From Arenimonas caeni (GTDB taxonomy: Bacteria > Pseudomonadota > Gammaproteobacteria > Xanthomonadales > Xanthomonadaceae): 64,000 nt of DNA. Location: positions 213,546-277,545 of the forward strand of contig NZ_KZ679086.1 of NCBI RefSeq assembly GCF_003024235.1, given 5' to 3'. Shown here piece by piece: positions 26,619 to 35,582 of this stretch. A program made the position numbers and the translations under genes. A model generated the notes under the pieces. That model saw only the letters and a program-made list of their open reading frames with translations, was not told where the DNA came from and ran no database searches. Within the stretch, counting starts at the first letter, position 1. The number at the start of each line of letters is the position of its first letter.

Positions 26619-27911
26619 TCAGGCACCCAGCGAGGTCAGCACGCCGGCGATGGTGGCGGTCATGAAGGTGGCCAGGGTGCCGCCCAGCACGGCGCGCAGG
26701 CCGAACTTGGCCAGGTCCTGGCGCCGCTCCGGGGCCAGGCCGCCGATGCCGCCGATCTGGATGGCGATGGAGCTGAAGTTGGCGAAACCGCACAGCGCGT
26801 AGGTGGCGATCAGCCGGCCCTTCTCGGTGAGCTCCACGCCCTCGACGCGGCCGTTGACGATGTCGGCCAGCTGCAGGTAAGCCACGAATTCGTTGATCAC
26901 GACCTTCTGGCCAATCAGCGAGCCGACGGTGGTGGCGTCCTGCCAGGGCACGCCGATCACCCAGGCGATCGGCGCGAGCAGGTAGCCGAAGATCGTCGAC
27001 AGGTCGGTGGGCTTGCCCAGCGCCTCGGCGGCGCCGGTGATCTCGCCCACCCAGGTCAGCGGGGCGTTGATCAGCGCGATCAGGGCGATGAAGGCCAGCA
27101 GCATCGCGCCGATGTTCAGGGCCAGGCGCAGGCCGTCGGCGGCGCCGGCGGCGGCGGCGTCGATCACGTTCGAGGTGGTCTTCTCGACCTCCATCTTCAC
27201 CGTGCCGCGGGTGAGCGGATTGCTGGTCTCCGGGATCAGCAGCTTGGCGATCACCAGGGTGGCCGGCGCGGCCATGATCGAAGCCGCCAGCAGGTGCTTG
27301 GCGTAGTACTGCGCCTGCTCCGGGTCGCCGCCGCCGAGCATGCCGACGTAGGCCGCGAGCACGCCGCCGGCGATGTGGGCCATGCCGCCGATCATCATGG
27401 TGATCAGCTCGGACTCGGTCATGCGCGGGATGTAGGGGCGCACCGTCAGCGGCGCCTCGGTCTGGCCGATGAAGACGCTGGCGCAGACGCTGGTGGTCTC
27501 GGCGCCGGAGACCTTCATCACCTTGGTGATGGCCCAGGCCATGGCGCGCACGATCGCCTGCATCACGCCCAAGTGGTACATGACGCCCATCAGCGAGGCG
27601 AAGAAGATGATGGTCGGCAGCACCTGGAAGGCGAAGATGAAGCCGAACTTCGACGTATCCATCAGGTCGCCGAAGATGAAGGTCGAGCCGGCCGAGACGA
27701 ACTCGAGGATCTTCACGAAGCCGTGGCCGAGCAGGTCGAACACTTCGCGACCGCCCGGCACCAGCAGCACCAGCGCGGCGAAGCCGATCTGGAGGGTGAT
27801 GCCGGTGAGCACCAGCCGCCAGTCCACGGCCTTTTTGTTGTTGGAGAAGAGCCAGGCGATGCCGATCAGGACGGCGAGGCCGAACAGGCCGAAAAAGATG
27901 CTCGAGACCAT
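26619..27911 (-). CDS. concentrative nucleoside transporter (NupC/CNT family)
   Basis: A 430-aa polytopic membrane protein of the CNT family (ion-coupled nucleoside uptake). The N-terminus FGLFGLAVLIGIAWLFSNNK, the central GQTEAPLTVRPY motif, MTESELITMMIGG and the C-terminal CGFANFSSIAIQIGG are family signatures. ATG at 27911 gives the usual N-terminus. A GTG at 27950 would add 13 residues of uncertain value, and neither start has a strong ribosome site. It forms an operon with the ribokinase gene downstream. Confidence 0.9.
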   Translation of the reverse strand: MVSSIFFGLFGLAVLIGIAWLFSNNKKAVDWRLVLTGITLQIGFAALVLLVPGGREVFDLLGHGFVKILEFVSAGSTFIFGDLMDTSKFGFIFAFQVLPTIIFFASLMGVMYHLGVMQAIVRAMAWAITKVMKVSGAETTSVCASVFIGQTEAPLTVRPYIPRMTESELITMMIGGMAHIAGGVLAAYVGMLGGGDPEQAQYYAKHLLAASIMAAPATLVIAKLLIPETSNPLTRGTVKMEVEKTTSNVIDAAAAGAADGLRLALNIGAMLLAFIALIALINAPLTWVGEITGAAEALGKPTDLSTIFGYLLAPIAWVIGVPWQDATTVGSLIGQKVVINEFVAYLQLADIVNGRVEGVELTEKGRLIATYALCGFANFSSIAIQIGGIGGLAPERRQDLAKFGLRAVLGGTLATFMTATIAGVLTSLGA

Positions 27912-27974
27912 GGAGTTGGGACCGCAGGAGGATGCGGCAGCGTAGTTCACGCCCCGGGCGCGGGCAAGGAAGCC

Positions 27975-29111
27975 CTATTCGCCGTCCCGGGCCACCACCC
28001 GGTTGCGGCCCCCGGCCTTGGCCGCCCGCAGGCGCAGATCGGCGCGTTTCATGAGGCCCGAAAGGTCGTTGGCGTCCTGCGGGCAGCTGGCCAGGCCGGC
28101 GCTGAGCGTGAGCCTGCGCGGCTCCACGTCGGGCTCGGGCACGAAGTGGGCTTCCTCGAGCCGGCGCCGCAGGGCCTCCATGCGCTCCCAGGCGGCACCG
28201 ATCGGCAGCGGCAGCACCAGCACGAACTCCTCGCCGCCGACCCGGATCATCGGCTCCTCGCGGCCCAGCTCGCGGCGCAGCACGGCCACCGCGTGGCGCA
28301 GGGCGCGGTCGCCGGCCAGGTGGCCGAGCTCGGCGTTGATGTGGCGGAAGTGGTCTAGGTCGACCAGGGCCAGGCTCAGGGTCTGGCCGTCGCGGCGGGC
28401 CTGCTCCACCTTCGCCGGCACCTGCACGTTGAGGTAGCTGCGGTTGTGCAGGCCGGTCAGGCCGTCGGTGCTCGACCACTGGGTTAGGCGACGGGCGCGG
28501 AAGACGATGACGGCGGTCACCAGGGTCACCACCACCAGCAGCACCAGTCGCTGGAGCTGGGTGGCGGACGTCGCCGTGCCGTACTCGGCGCTCACCAGCG
28601 GGCCAACGGCCAGCTGCGCCACCGCCAGCCAGAGCAGGGCTGACTGCAGCACCGCCAGCGCACCGGCGGCCAGCGTCACCCGCAGGTCCTGGCGCAGCGC
28701 GGTGGCGAAGATGGCCAGCAGGTAGCACGACCAGACCACGGTGCTGTTGAGCGTCGCCACCGGCGTGCTCAGCACGCCCAGCAGGGCCAGCACCGCGGTG
28801 ACGAGCGTGACGTCGAAGCAGGACGAGGCCATCGGCAGCCAGCCAGGGCGCCGCTTGCCCAGCACCAGCTTCAGCCAGGCCAGGCTGAAGAGCAGTACGC
28901 CGGCGGCGCCCACCAGCCCGGCCAGCGTATCCGGCCAGCTGCCGCCGCCCAGGAGGTTGAGGCCCGGCAGCAGGAGCAGCAGCACCGAGGCGAGCACGCG
29001 CAGGCGGGCGACGAGCAGTTCGCCGCCGGCGCCGATTTCCAGCAGAAGGTCATCCGGCGGTTCGCGCAGGGCGGCCGCAAGGTCGTCGAGGGTCTCGCGC
29101 AGGGTACTCAC
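27975..29111 (-). CDS. membrane diguanylate cyclase (GGDEF domain)
   Basis: A 378-aa protein with about six transmembrane helices in residues 37-205, followed by a GGDEF domain (about 212-372) carrying the active-site variant GGEEF at 292-296 and the DLDHF metal site at 251-255. It should synthesise cyclic di-GMP. The residues just upstream of GGEEF (REEP in place of RxxD) indicate that the usual inhibitory site is missing, so product feedback may be absent. No sensory domain is recognised in the membrane part. Confidence 0.9.
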   Translation of the reverse strand: MSTLRETLDDLAAALREPPDDLLLEIGAGGELLVARLRVLASVLLLLLPGLNLLGGGSWPDTLAGLVGAAGVLLFSLAWLKLVLGKRRPGWLPMASSCFDVTLVTAVLALLGVLSTPVATLNSTVVWSCYLLAIFATALRQDLRVTLAAGALAVLQSALLWLAVAQLAVGPLVSAEYGTATSATQLQRLVLLVVVTLVTAVIVFRARRLTQWSSTDGLTGLHNRSYLNVQVPAKVEQARRDGQTLSLALVDLDHFRHINAELGHLAGDRALRHAVAVLRRELGREEPMIRVGGEEFVLVLPLPIGAAWERMEALRRRLEEAHFVPEPDVEPRRLTLSAGLASCPQDANDLSGLMKRADLRLRAAKAGGRNRVVARDGE

Positions 29112-29150
29112 GCCGGGGGTCGTGGCCTGTGGATTGTGCGCGCAAGCATA

Positions 29151-29170
29151 CAGGGCCGCGCGCGGCCCTG
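29151..29170. repeat. perfect 20-nt palindrome upstream of the diguanylate cyclase gene
   Basis: CAGGGCCGCG is followed directly by its complement CGCGGCCCTG. It abuts a TATGCT -10-like hexamer (29145-29150, minus strand) of the cyclase gene, so it could be either a stop for the upstream gdt1-type gene or an operator. There is no U-run. Confidence 0.5.
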
Positions 29171-29187
29171 TCAGGCAAGTGCTTCGC

Positions 29188-29754
29188 TCAGGCGGGCAGG
29201 CCCATCACCGCCACCCACAGGCCGAGGCCTGCGAACAGCGCCGCCGCCGCGTAACGCGCGGCCTTGAGCGGCAGCTTCGCGGCGAAAGCCGCGCCCAGCA
29301 GCACCACCGGCACGTTGGCCACGGCCATGCCCAGCGTGGTGCCGGCGACCACCTGCCAGAGCGGCTCGTACTGCGCGGCCAGCACGACGGTGGCGACCTG
29401 GGTCTTGTCGCCGATCTCGACGATGAAGAACGCCACCAGCGTGGCCAGGAAGGGGCCGAAGCGCGGCGCCTTGGCCTCGTCCTCGTCGAGCTTGTCGGGC
29501 ACCAGGGCCCAGGCGGCGACGGCGAGGAAGGAAACGACCACGCCCCAGCGCAGCACCTCCGGATTGACCCAGCCCGACACCAGCGAACCCAGCCAGCCGG
29601 CCAGCGCGTGGTTGAGCAGGGTGGCCACCAGGATGCCGGCGATGATCGGCCAGGGCTTGCGGTAGCGGGCCGCGAGCACGAGTGCGAGCAACTGGGTCTT
29701 GTCGCCGATTTCGGCGATGGCGACGGCGAGGGTGGAAACGAACAGGGCGTCCAT
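29188..29754 (-). CDS. GDT1/TMEM165 (UPF0016) family manganese exporter
   Basis: A 188-aa membrane protein with six predicted helices in two homologous halves, each holding the family signature E-x-G-D-K-T-Q (about residues 15-21 and again near 115). Bacterial members such as MneA export Mn2+. ATG at 29754 gives the normal length and N-terminus (MDALFVSTLAVAIAEIGDK); the frame opens further upstream without support. I looked for a yybP-ykoY Mn riboswitch in the short upstream region and did not find one. Confidence 0.9.
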   Translation of the reverse strand: MDALFVSTLAVAIAEIGDKTQLLALVLAARYRKPWPIIAGILVATLLNHALAGWLGSLVSGWVNPEVLRWGVVVSFLAVAAWALVPDKLDEDEAKAPRFGPFLATLVAFFIVEIGDKTQVATVVLAAQYEPLWQVVAGTTLGMAVANVPVVLLGAAFAAKLPLKAARYAAAALFAGLGLWVAVMGLPA

Positions 29755-29858
29755 GCGATCACTCCGGGGCCGGAACCCCGGGAGAGGGGCGGGCTTGCCC
29801 GCGACATCGGGCAAAGCGGAAGCGATTGTAGCCGAACGCACTGCCCGCCATGCCCGGC

Positions 29859-31034
29859 TCAGTCGACCTGCGGTGCCTCGCGTGCGATGCGGGCGACGAC
29901 GCCGCCATGGATGGCCACCCCGTCGGCGTCCGCGGGCGGCGGCGGCGGGGCGGGCGGCGCGGGCGGTGTCGGGGCACTGGGCGATGACGGCCGTGCGGGT
30001 CGTGCAGGCGGGGCCGGTGGTGCGGGCGGCGCCGGCGGCGCGAACCAGCGGAAGTCCGGCGGCTCGGGCACGGTGGCCTGCACGGTGCGCGACTTGCGGT
30101 CGCGCAGCAGTTCGATCGACACCTTGTCGCCGGCGTCCTGTCCACGCAGCGCGACCATCGCTTCGCGCGGCGTCGCCACCGGCTTGCCGTCGATGCGCTG
30201 GATCACGTCGCCGGGCTCGAGCGCCTCGAGGCCCTGGCCGGTGCCGAGCACCAGCACGCCGCGGTCGGTGCCGAAATAGCGGCCGAGCTTGGCGTCCACC
30301 TCGGCCAGGTTCAGGCCGCTCCAGCGGAAGGCCTGGCTGAGCACCGGCAGCGGGCAGTCTTCGCCGGGCGGGCAGGGCGCGGCGGCGATGCGCGCGATCT
30401 CCATCTCGATGCCGGGGTGGATCAGCGGCATCGCGCCCTCGCGGGTGAGCGCGCGCGCCTCGGCGACGCGTCCGGCGATGTCGGCCATCTCGAACTGGAA
30501 GTCGCCGCCGCCATCCGACGAGAACACCATCACCCGGCTGGCGTCGCCGGCGAGCACGGTGGCCTGGCCGGGCTTGCCACCGCGCCGGTAGCCCACCACG
30601 ACCTCCTGCGATTTCTCCAGCCTGGCGAGGCGTTCGCGCGCCTCGTCGACGGCGGCTTCACCGCGTCCGGCCAGGCGCTGGCCGTCGAGGCTGGTCATCA
30701 CGTCGCCGCTGCGCAGGCCGGCCTTCTGGGCCGGGCCGCCCGGCGTGACGGCGGCGATGCGCACGCCTTCGCCTTCGGCCTGCGCCGCCAGCACCACGCC
30801 CAGCCGGGCGCGGCGGGTTTCGGTGCGCAGGGCCTCGACCACGTATCGCTGCTGCTCGCCCTCGTAGGCCCGGCTGAGTTCGGCCACGCGGCGGGCGGCT
30901 TCGGCGAGCTCGCTGCGGGCGCGTTCGAGTTCCGCACGCTGCGCGGGATCGGTGGGCGCCGGCGCAGGCTGCCGGGCATGTACGTTGGCGGCAAGCGCCG
31001 CCGCGACCATCAGGGAGACCAAGCGGAGTTTCAT
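29859..31034 (-). CDS. secreted PDZ-domain protein, last gene of an ECF sigma operon
   Basis: A 391-aa exported protein with signal peptide MKLRLVSLMVAAALAANVHA, a helical segment (about 30-65), and a first PDZ domain (about 75-140, AGLRSGDVMTSLDG). A middle region follows, then a second PDZ domain (about 255-330, LEPGDVIQRIDGKPVATP). The tail is a long Pro/Ala/Arg-rich stretch followed by a short conserved end. No protease catalytic triad is visible, so it is a PDZ scaffold or regulator rather than DegP. It follows the anti-sigma gene by 22 nt. A periplasmic sensor or effector of the same envelope response is inferred. Confidence 0.78.
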   Translation of the reverse strand: MKLRLVSLMVAAALAANVHARQPAPAPTDPAQRAELERARSELAEAARRVAELSRAYEGEQQRYVVEALRTETRRARLGVVLAAQAEGEGVRIAAVTPGGPAQKAGLRSGDVMTSLDGQRLAGRGEAAVDEARERLARLEKSQEVVVGYRRGGKPGQATVLAGDASRVMVFSSDGGGDFQFEMADIAGRVAEARALTREGAMPLIHPGIEMEIARIAAAPCPPGEDCPLPVLSQAFRWSGLNLAEVDAKLGRYFGTDRGVLVLGTGQGLEALEPGDVIQRIDGKPVATPREAMVALRGQDAGDKVSIELLRDRKSRTVQATVPEPPDFRWFAPPAPPAPPAPPARPARPSSPSAPTPPAPPAPPPPPADADGVAIHGGVVARIAREAPQVD

Positions 31035-31056
31035 CGTCGTTCCTCGGTGGGAAAGG

Positions 31057-31614
31057 TCAGTAGGTGGCGACCAGGGCGCCATCGAGTTGGCCGCCCTGTA
31101 CGGCGACCCACTGTTCGGTGCCGCGCAGGCCGGCGTAGTCGCGCAGCAAGCCCACGCGGGCCTGCCACAGCAACGCCTGCCGGCCAGCGGGAAGATCGGG
31201 TTCGGCCAGCGCGGCGTCGAGTTCGCGCAGCCTGTCCTCGAAGGCCAGGCCCAGCAGCAGGGCATTGGCCGAACCGGTTTCGCTGCGCGAGAGCGAGGCC
31301 AGCAGCGACTCGAGCTTGGCCGACTCGTCCATCAGCGCCTGCAGCCCGGCGGCGTCGGGCTGCAGCGGCAGGACCGTTGCCGGCTCGCCGGGTGCGCCGG
31401 AGCGCAGCGGCAGCACCAGCGCCAGGGCCAGCACGGCGGCGGCCGCGGCGGCGATCGCGAACGGCCAGCGCGGGCCACGTGGCCGGTCGGACGTGGCGTG
31501 GATGCGTTCGGCCAGCAGCGGCCAGGCGCTGCGGTCCGGGGCCTCCAGCGGCAGCCTCGACAGGGCCTCGGCCACCGTCAGCTCGCGTTCGGGCTGGCGG
31601 ATGTCGTCAGGCAT
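31057..31614 (-). CDS. probable anti-sigma factor (single-pass membrane protein)
   Basis: A 185-aa protein with a short cytoplasmic N-terminus (about 48 residues, LTVAEALSRLPLEAPD), one transmembrane helix (about 50-69) and a helical periplasmic domain. It starts inside the sigma-factor gene (8-nt overlap), which is the usual arrangement for an ECF sigma and its membrane-bound anti-sigma. No zinc-binding HxxxCxxC motif is present, so the assignment rests on topology and position. The Trp-rich middle (WPLLAERI) also occurs in the equivalent protein at 59699. Confidence 0.65.
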   Translation of the reverse strand: MPDDIRQPERELTVAEALSRLPLEAPDRSAWPLLAERIHATSDRPRGPRWPFAIAAAAAAVLALALVLPLRSGAPGEPATVLPLQPDAAGLQALMDESAKLESLLASLSRSETGSANALLLGLAFEDRLRELDAALAEPDLPAGRQALLWQARVGLLRDYAGLRGTEQWVAVQGGQLDGALVATY

Positions 31615-32179
31615 GGGGATGGACCTCCGTTTCGATGCGCAGCAGTTCGCGCAGGCGGCGGGTGCCGCGGGCGAGCTGCGACTTGGAGAAGCTGGCCGTC
31701 TTTCCCATCAGGCCGGCGATCTCGTCGTGGGTGTAACCCTCGGCGTGGTAGAGCCAGATCACGCTGCGGGTGGCGTCGGGCAGGCGCTGCAGGGCTTGGC
31801 CGAGCAGGGCGGCGTCGGCGGCCGCGGGCGGCAACAGCAGGTCCTGGCTTTCAAGCGCCTCGTCGTCGGCCTCTTCGGCCAGGCCCTGGCGGGCGCGCCT
31901 GCGCAGGCGCATCAGCGATTCGTTCACGGCGATCTGCCGCAGCCAGCCCCAGAAGGGCGACTCGCCGCGGAAATCGCCGATGCGGTCGAACAGCCGCATC
32001 ATGGTGTCCTGCAGCACGTCCTGCGCCTCTTCGCGCTGCCCGGTGAGGCGCAGCGCCAGCGTGAACACCGGCCGCTCGAAGCGCCGGTAGATCTGTTCGA
32101 AGGCGCTGGCCTCGCCGCGCTGGGCGCGGCGCAACAGGGCCTCGGGTACGTCGATGGCGAAGGAAGAGGACAGGCTCAC
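31607..32179 (-). CDS. ECF-type RNA polymerase sigma factor
   Basis: A 190-aa sigma-70 family protein. Region 2 spans about 20-90 (FEQIYRRFERPVF, DVLQDTMMRLF, GWLRQIAVN), and region 4 about 125-178 (LPDATRSVIWLYHAEGYTHDEIA). A spacer is rich in acidic residues. Its gene overlaps the anti-sigma gene, followed by a PDZ protein. It lies just after the FecA-like receptor on the same strand, but a terminator separates them and the sequence is not FecI-like, so I treat it as a separate envelope-type regulator. Confidence 0.9.
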   Translation of the reverse strand: MSLSSSFAIDVPEALLRRAQRGEASAFEQIYRRFERPVFTLALRLTGQREEAQDVLQDTMMRLFDRIGDFRGESPFWGWLRQIAVNESLMRLRRRARQGLAEEADDEALESQDLLLPPAAADAALLGQALQRLPDATRSVIWLYHAEGYTHDEIAGLMGKTASFSKSQLARGTRRLRELLRIETEVHPHA

Positions 32180-32217
32180 ATCCCCTTGGATGCGCCGGGG
32201 GCCGAAAGCGTCGCACA

Positions 32218-32245
32218 GAAGAAGGGCCGGGGTTTCCCCCGGCCC
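32218..32245 (-). terminator. rho-independent terminator of the FecA-like receptor gene
   Basis: GGGCCGGGG (minus strand) pairs with CCCCGGCCC (32224-32245) around a GAAA tetraloop, followed by TTCTTCTG. Confidence 0.8.
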
Positions 32246-32270
32246 TCCAGGCCCATCCCTGGACGTTGGA

Positions 32271-34475
32271 TCAGAAGGTGTAGCGCACGCCCAGCACCGC
32301 GGTGCGCGGCAGGCCGGGGCGCAGGCCGGCCGGGCGACGGGCGGTCACGTAGTCCTTGTCGAAGAGGTTCTCGACGCGGCCGTAGAACTCGAACTGCGCG
32401 TTGACCTGGTAGCCGAGGGCCAGCTCCCAGAGCACCACGGCCTTGATGTGCTCGTCGGCCGGGACGGCGCCCTGGCCGGCCTGGGTGCGCATTTCGCCGA
32501 TGTAGTTGCCGGCCAGGTCCAGGCGCCAGTGCTCGCCCTGCGCGCCGAGGGAGGCGTGCAGCAGGTGCTCGGGCAGGTAGGGCACTTCGTCGCCGGAGAC
32601 CACGTCGCCCCACTCGCCGAAGCTCGAGCTGAAGCTGCTGCGGAACTCGGCATTGGTGAAGGTGTAGCCCAGGCGCACCGGGACGCTGACCGGGCCGTCG
32701 GCGCCGAAGTCGTAGGACAGGCTGGCCTCGAGGCCCTGGACGCGGGCATCGCCACCGTCGTACTGGTCGCCGATGTTGCAGTTGCCGCCGGTCGAGGCCG
32801 TGCAGGTGCCGACCAGGTTGGAGTAGTCGTTGACGAAGCCGACCAGCTCGGCGGCGAGGCCGTCGCGGCCGTAGCGCAGGCCGAACTCGAGGTTGACGCT
32901 TTCTTCCGGGTCGGCGTTCGAGCCCGGGCCCGGCGGGTTGAAGCCGCGGTGCAGGCTGGCGAACACGACCAGGTCGTCGCTGGCCAGGAAGGTGGCGCCG
33001 AAGCCCGGGATCAGGGCGTCGACCCCGGACTCGTCGCGCGAGAGCACGACGTCGCGCAGGCCGGTCGCGGTGGAGTAGTTGGTGCGGGCCAGGTCGATGC
33101 GCTCGTAGCGCACGCCCGGGCTGAGCACCCAGCGGCCCCACTCGATGGTGTCCTGCAGGTACAGCGAGACGGCCTCGGCATCGCCGACGCGGTTTTCCTG
33201 CGTGCCCGGCGCGCCGTCGCTGGTCAGCACCAGTTCGCCGCCGGCCATCTGGTAGCGGTCGTCGTCCTGGTAGCGGTCTTCCTGGTCGCGGTGCACGCGC
33301 AGGCCGATCTCCAGGTCGTGGCTGGCCTCGCCGGTGGCGAAGCCGATGCCCAGCACGCCCTGGATGCCCTGGGCGTAGTAGCTGCGCTTGTTGTTGCGCA
33401 GGCGCAGGGCGTTGGCCGGGCTGTTGGCGCCGGTGATCCAGGCGTACTGGTCGGCGTAGGTGGCCGGGTCGTCCAGGATCGAGGAGATCGACACGCCCTG
33501 GACATCGTTGAGCTTGTACCAGTTGCGGCTGAACTCGGTGCGGTAGGCAACGGTGGTCAGGTCGATGCCGTCGGTCAGTTCCACCAGGTGGCGAAGCTCG
33601 ACCAGGCTCTGGCGGGTCTGGATGTTGTCGAGCCGCGAGCCGGCGTAGCGGCGGAACGGATCGGCCGCGTAGTCGGCCTCGGTCAGGCCCAGGTAGGTCT
33701 CGTCGCTGTCCTGGGTGTTGTAGCCGACCTTCAGGTCGAGCTGCTGGTAGCGCGAGGCCGAGGGGCTGGTGTTCCAGCGCAGCTTGGCCACGGCGTCGTC
33801 GAGCACGAAGCCCGAGTCGCCGCCGCCGTCGACGCGCTTGAAGCCGTCGGACTCCTGGCGGACGGCCTCGACCAGGCCACCGAAGTTCTCGCCCTGGGTG
33901 CCCGCCCAGGCGTGGCCCAGGAGCGTGCCGTGGCCGCCCATGGCCAGGTCGAGCTCGCCGGCGGTCTCGGTCGGGATGGCGGTCGAGATCAGGTTCAGCG
34001 CGCCGCCGGTGGTGCGCGGGCCGGCCTGCACCGAGGCCGCGCCCTTCTTGATCTCGAGGCCGGACATGCGCGCCATGGTCGGGAAGTAGTAGGCGGCCGG
34101 CGCGGCGTAGGGCGCCGGGGCGATCAGCACGCCGTCCTCCATCACGGTGATGCGGTTGTTGCGGTCGGTGCCCGAGCCGCGGATGCCGATGTTCGGGCGC
34201 AGGCCGAAGCCTTCTTCCTCGACGATGTAGACGCCCGGAACCTGGCGCAGCACCCGGTTGACGTCGCGGTAGTTGAAGCGCTCGAGCGTCTTCTTGTCGA
34301 TGTAGTGCGCCGAGCCGGCGGTCTTCTCGACCTCTTCGCGGCTGCCGAACACATTGATGCGGTCGAGGCGGACCAGGGCTTCCTCGGCTTCGACCGGCTC
34401 GGGGGCGGTGTTGGCGAAGGCCGGGGCGGCGGGCAGCAGGGCCAGGGCGATGGCGGCGCGGAGCAGGGTGGACAT
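32271..34475 (-). CDS. TonB-dependent receptor, FecA-like (ferric citrate/siderophore)
   Basis: A 734-aa outer-membrane receptor with signal peptide (ending APAFA), a plug domain (about 45-165) containing RQVPGVYIVEE, NIGIRGSGTDRNN and MEDGVLIAPAPYAAPAAYYFP, and a barrel ending in AVLGVRYTF. The plug and extended early strands match FecA-type receptors for ferric dicitrate. There is no N-terminal signalling domain, and no fecIR pair is adjacent, so it is a simple transporter. A promoter with an overlapping Fur box precedes it and a terminator follows. Confidence 0.88.
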   Translation of the reverse strand: MSTLLRAAIALALLPAAPAFANTAPEPVEAEEALVRLDRINVFGSREEVEKTAGSAHYIDKKTLERFNYRDVNRVLRQVPGVYIVEEEGFGLRPNIGIRGSGTDRNNRITVMEDGVLIAPAPYAAPAAYYFPTMARMSGLEIKKGAASVQAGPRTTGGALNLISTAIPTETAGELDLAMGGHGTLLGHAWAGTQGENFGGLVEAVRQESDGFKRVDGGGDSGFVLDDAVAKLRWNTSPSASRYQQLDLKVGYNTQDSDETYLGLTEADYAADPFRRYAGSRLDNIQTRQSLVELRHLVELTDGIDLTTVAYRTEFSRNWYKLNDVQGVSISSILDDPATYADQYAWITGANSPANALRLRNNKRSYYAQGIQGVLGIGFATGEASHDLEIGLRVHRDQEDRYQDDDRYQMAGGELVLTSDGAPGTQENRVGDAEAVSLYLQDTIEWGRWVLSPGVRYERIDLARTNYSTATGLRDVVLSRDESGVDALIPGFGATFLASDDLVVFASLHRGFNPPGPGSNADPEESVNLEFGLRYGRDGLAAELVGFVNDYSNLVGTCTASTGGNCNIGDQYDGGDARVQGLEASLSYDFGADGPVSVPVRLGYTFTNAEFRSSFSSSFGEWGDVVSGDEVPYLPEHLLHASLGAQGEHWRLDLAGNYIGEMRTQAGQGAVPADEHIKAVVLWELALGYQVNAQFEFYGRVENLFDKDYVTARRPAGLRPGLPRTAVLGVRYTF

Positions 34476-34522
34476 GTTCTCGTTCTTGTCAGGGGTTGCC
34501 GGCGGGGCCGGCGGGCGGCGGG

Positions 34523-34551
34523 ATTTTACTGAGGACGAGAATGATTCGCAA
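34523..34551 (-). promoter_or_regulatory. promoter with Fur box of the FecA-like receptor
   Basis: On the minus strand, -35 TTGCGA (34546-34551) and -10 TAAAAT (34523-34528) are separated by 17 nt. The palindrome CGAGAAT-G-ATTCGCA (34536-34550, read on the plus strand) covers the -35 and the spacer, a classical position for repression by Fur with iron. Confidence 0.72.
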
Positions 34552-34619
34552 TAAAATTCGCGCCCGTGCCGGCCCGGCTGGCCTTAGACTCCGGCTGACC
34601 ACACGGGGGAGCGTCATCC

Positions 34620-35579
34620 ATGGAATTCCTGATCGGCATCATCTTCGTCGCAGGCGTGATCCTGCTCATCAAGGCCGTGCGCATGGTGCCGCAGGGCTTC
34701 GAATGGACGGTCGAACGCTTCGGCAAGTACACCCACACCCTCGACCCGGGCCTGCACCTTCTGGTGCCGGTGGTCCAGGCGGTCGGCCGCAAGATCAACA
34801 TGATGGAGCAGGTGCTCGACGTGCCCAGCCAGGACGTGATCACCAAGGACAACGCGGTGGTGAAGGTCGACGGCGTGGTGTTCTTCCAGGTGCTCGACGC
34901 CGCCAAGGCCGCCTACGAGGTCTCCAACCTCGAGGTCGCCACCATCGCCCTGGTGCAGACCAACATCCGCACCGTGATCGGCTCGATGGACCTGGACGAG
35001 TCGCTGAGCCAGCGCGAGACCATCAACGCCCAACTGCTGAGCGTGGTCGACCAGGCCACCAACCCCTGGGGCATCAAGGTCACCCGCATCGAGATCCGCG
35101 ACATCCAGCCGCCGCGCGACCTGGTCGACGCGATGGCCCGTCAGATGAAGGCCGAGCGCGAGAAGCGCGCCAACATCCTGGAGGCCGAGGGCCTGCGCGC
35201 GGCGGAGATCCTGCGCGCCGAGGGCGAGAAGCAGGCAGCGATCCTGGAGGCCGAGGGCCAGCGCGAGGCCGCGTTCCGCGAGGCCGAGGCCCGCGAGCGC
35301 CTGGCCGAGGCCGAGGCCAACGCCACGCGCATGGTTTCCGACGCCATCGCGGCCGGCAACGTGCAGGCCATCAACTACTTCGTCGCGCAGAAGTACATCG
35401 AGGCCTTCAAGGCCCTGGCCCAGGCGCCGAACCAGAAGTTCGTGATGATGCCGATGGAGTCGAGCGGCATCATCGGCTCGCTGGGCGGCATCGCCGAACT
35501 GGCCAGGGAGAGCCTGGGCCTGCAGGGCGCCAAGGCGGCCGCCAAGCCGGCGCCGCAGCCGCCGCGCGTGGGGGGCTGA
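34620..35579 (+). CDS. SPFH/band-7 membrane protein (QmcA/stomatin-like)
   Basis: A 319-aa protein with one N-terminal transmembrane helix (about 2-22), the SPFH domain (about 23-190, MVPQGFEWTVERFGKYTHTLDPG), and a long charged coiled coil (about 170-250) with repeats of EAEGLRAAEI and AEGEKQAAI type. It forms membrane scaffolds and regulates proteases such as FtsH in related systems. The partner nfeD-like gene starts 3 nt downstream, the typical SPFH/NfeD operon. Confidence 0.93.
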   Translation: MEFLIGIIFVAGVILLIKAVRMVPQGFEWTVERFGKYTHTLDPGLHLLVPVVQAVGRKINMMEQVLDVPSQDVITKDNAVVKVDGVVFFQVLDAAKAAYEVSNLEVATIALVQTNIRTVIGSMDLDESLSQRETINAQLLSVVDQATNPWGIKVTRIEIRDIQPPRDLVDAMARQMKAEREKRANILEAEGLRAAEILRAEGEKQAAILEAEGQREAAFREAEARERLAEAEANATRMVSDAIAAGNVQAINYFVAQKYIEAFKALAQAPNQKFVMMPMESSGIIGSLGGIAELARESLGLQGAKAAAKPAPQPPRVGG

Positions 35580-35582
35580 GCC

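Noticed and set aside
24411..28358. A 1315-codon open frame on the plus strand
   Set aside because: It runs opposite the TonB receptor, ribokinase, nucleoside permease and cyclase genes, and has no ribosome site or recognisable domain.
29755..29860. Possible yybP-ykoY manganese riboswitch upstream of the Gdt1-type exporter
   Set aside because: A GCGGGCAAGCCCG hairpin is present, but the conserved aptamer core could not be aligned and the leader is too short.
31607..34475. FecA-FecI-type signalling pair (receptor plus ECF sigma)
   Set aside because: The receptor lacks an N-terminal signalling domain, a terminator separates the genes, and the sigma is followed by a PDZ operon rather than a FecR.
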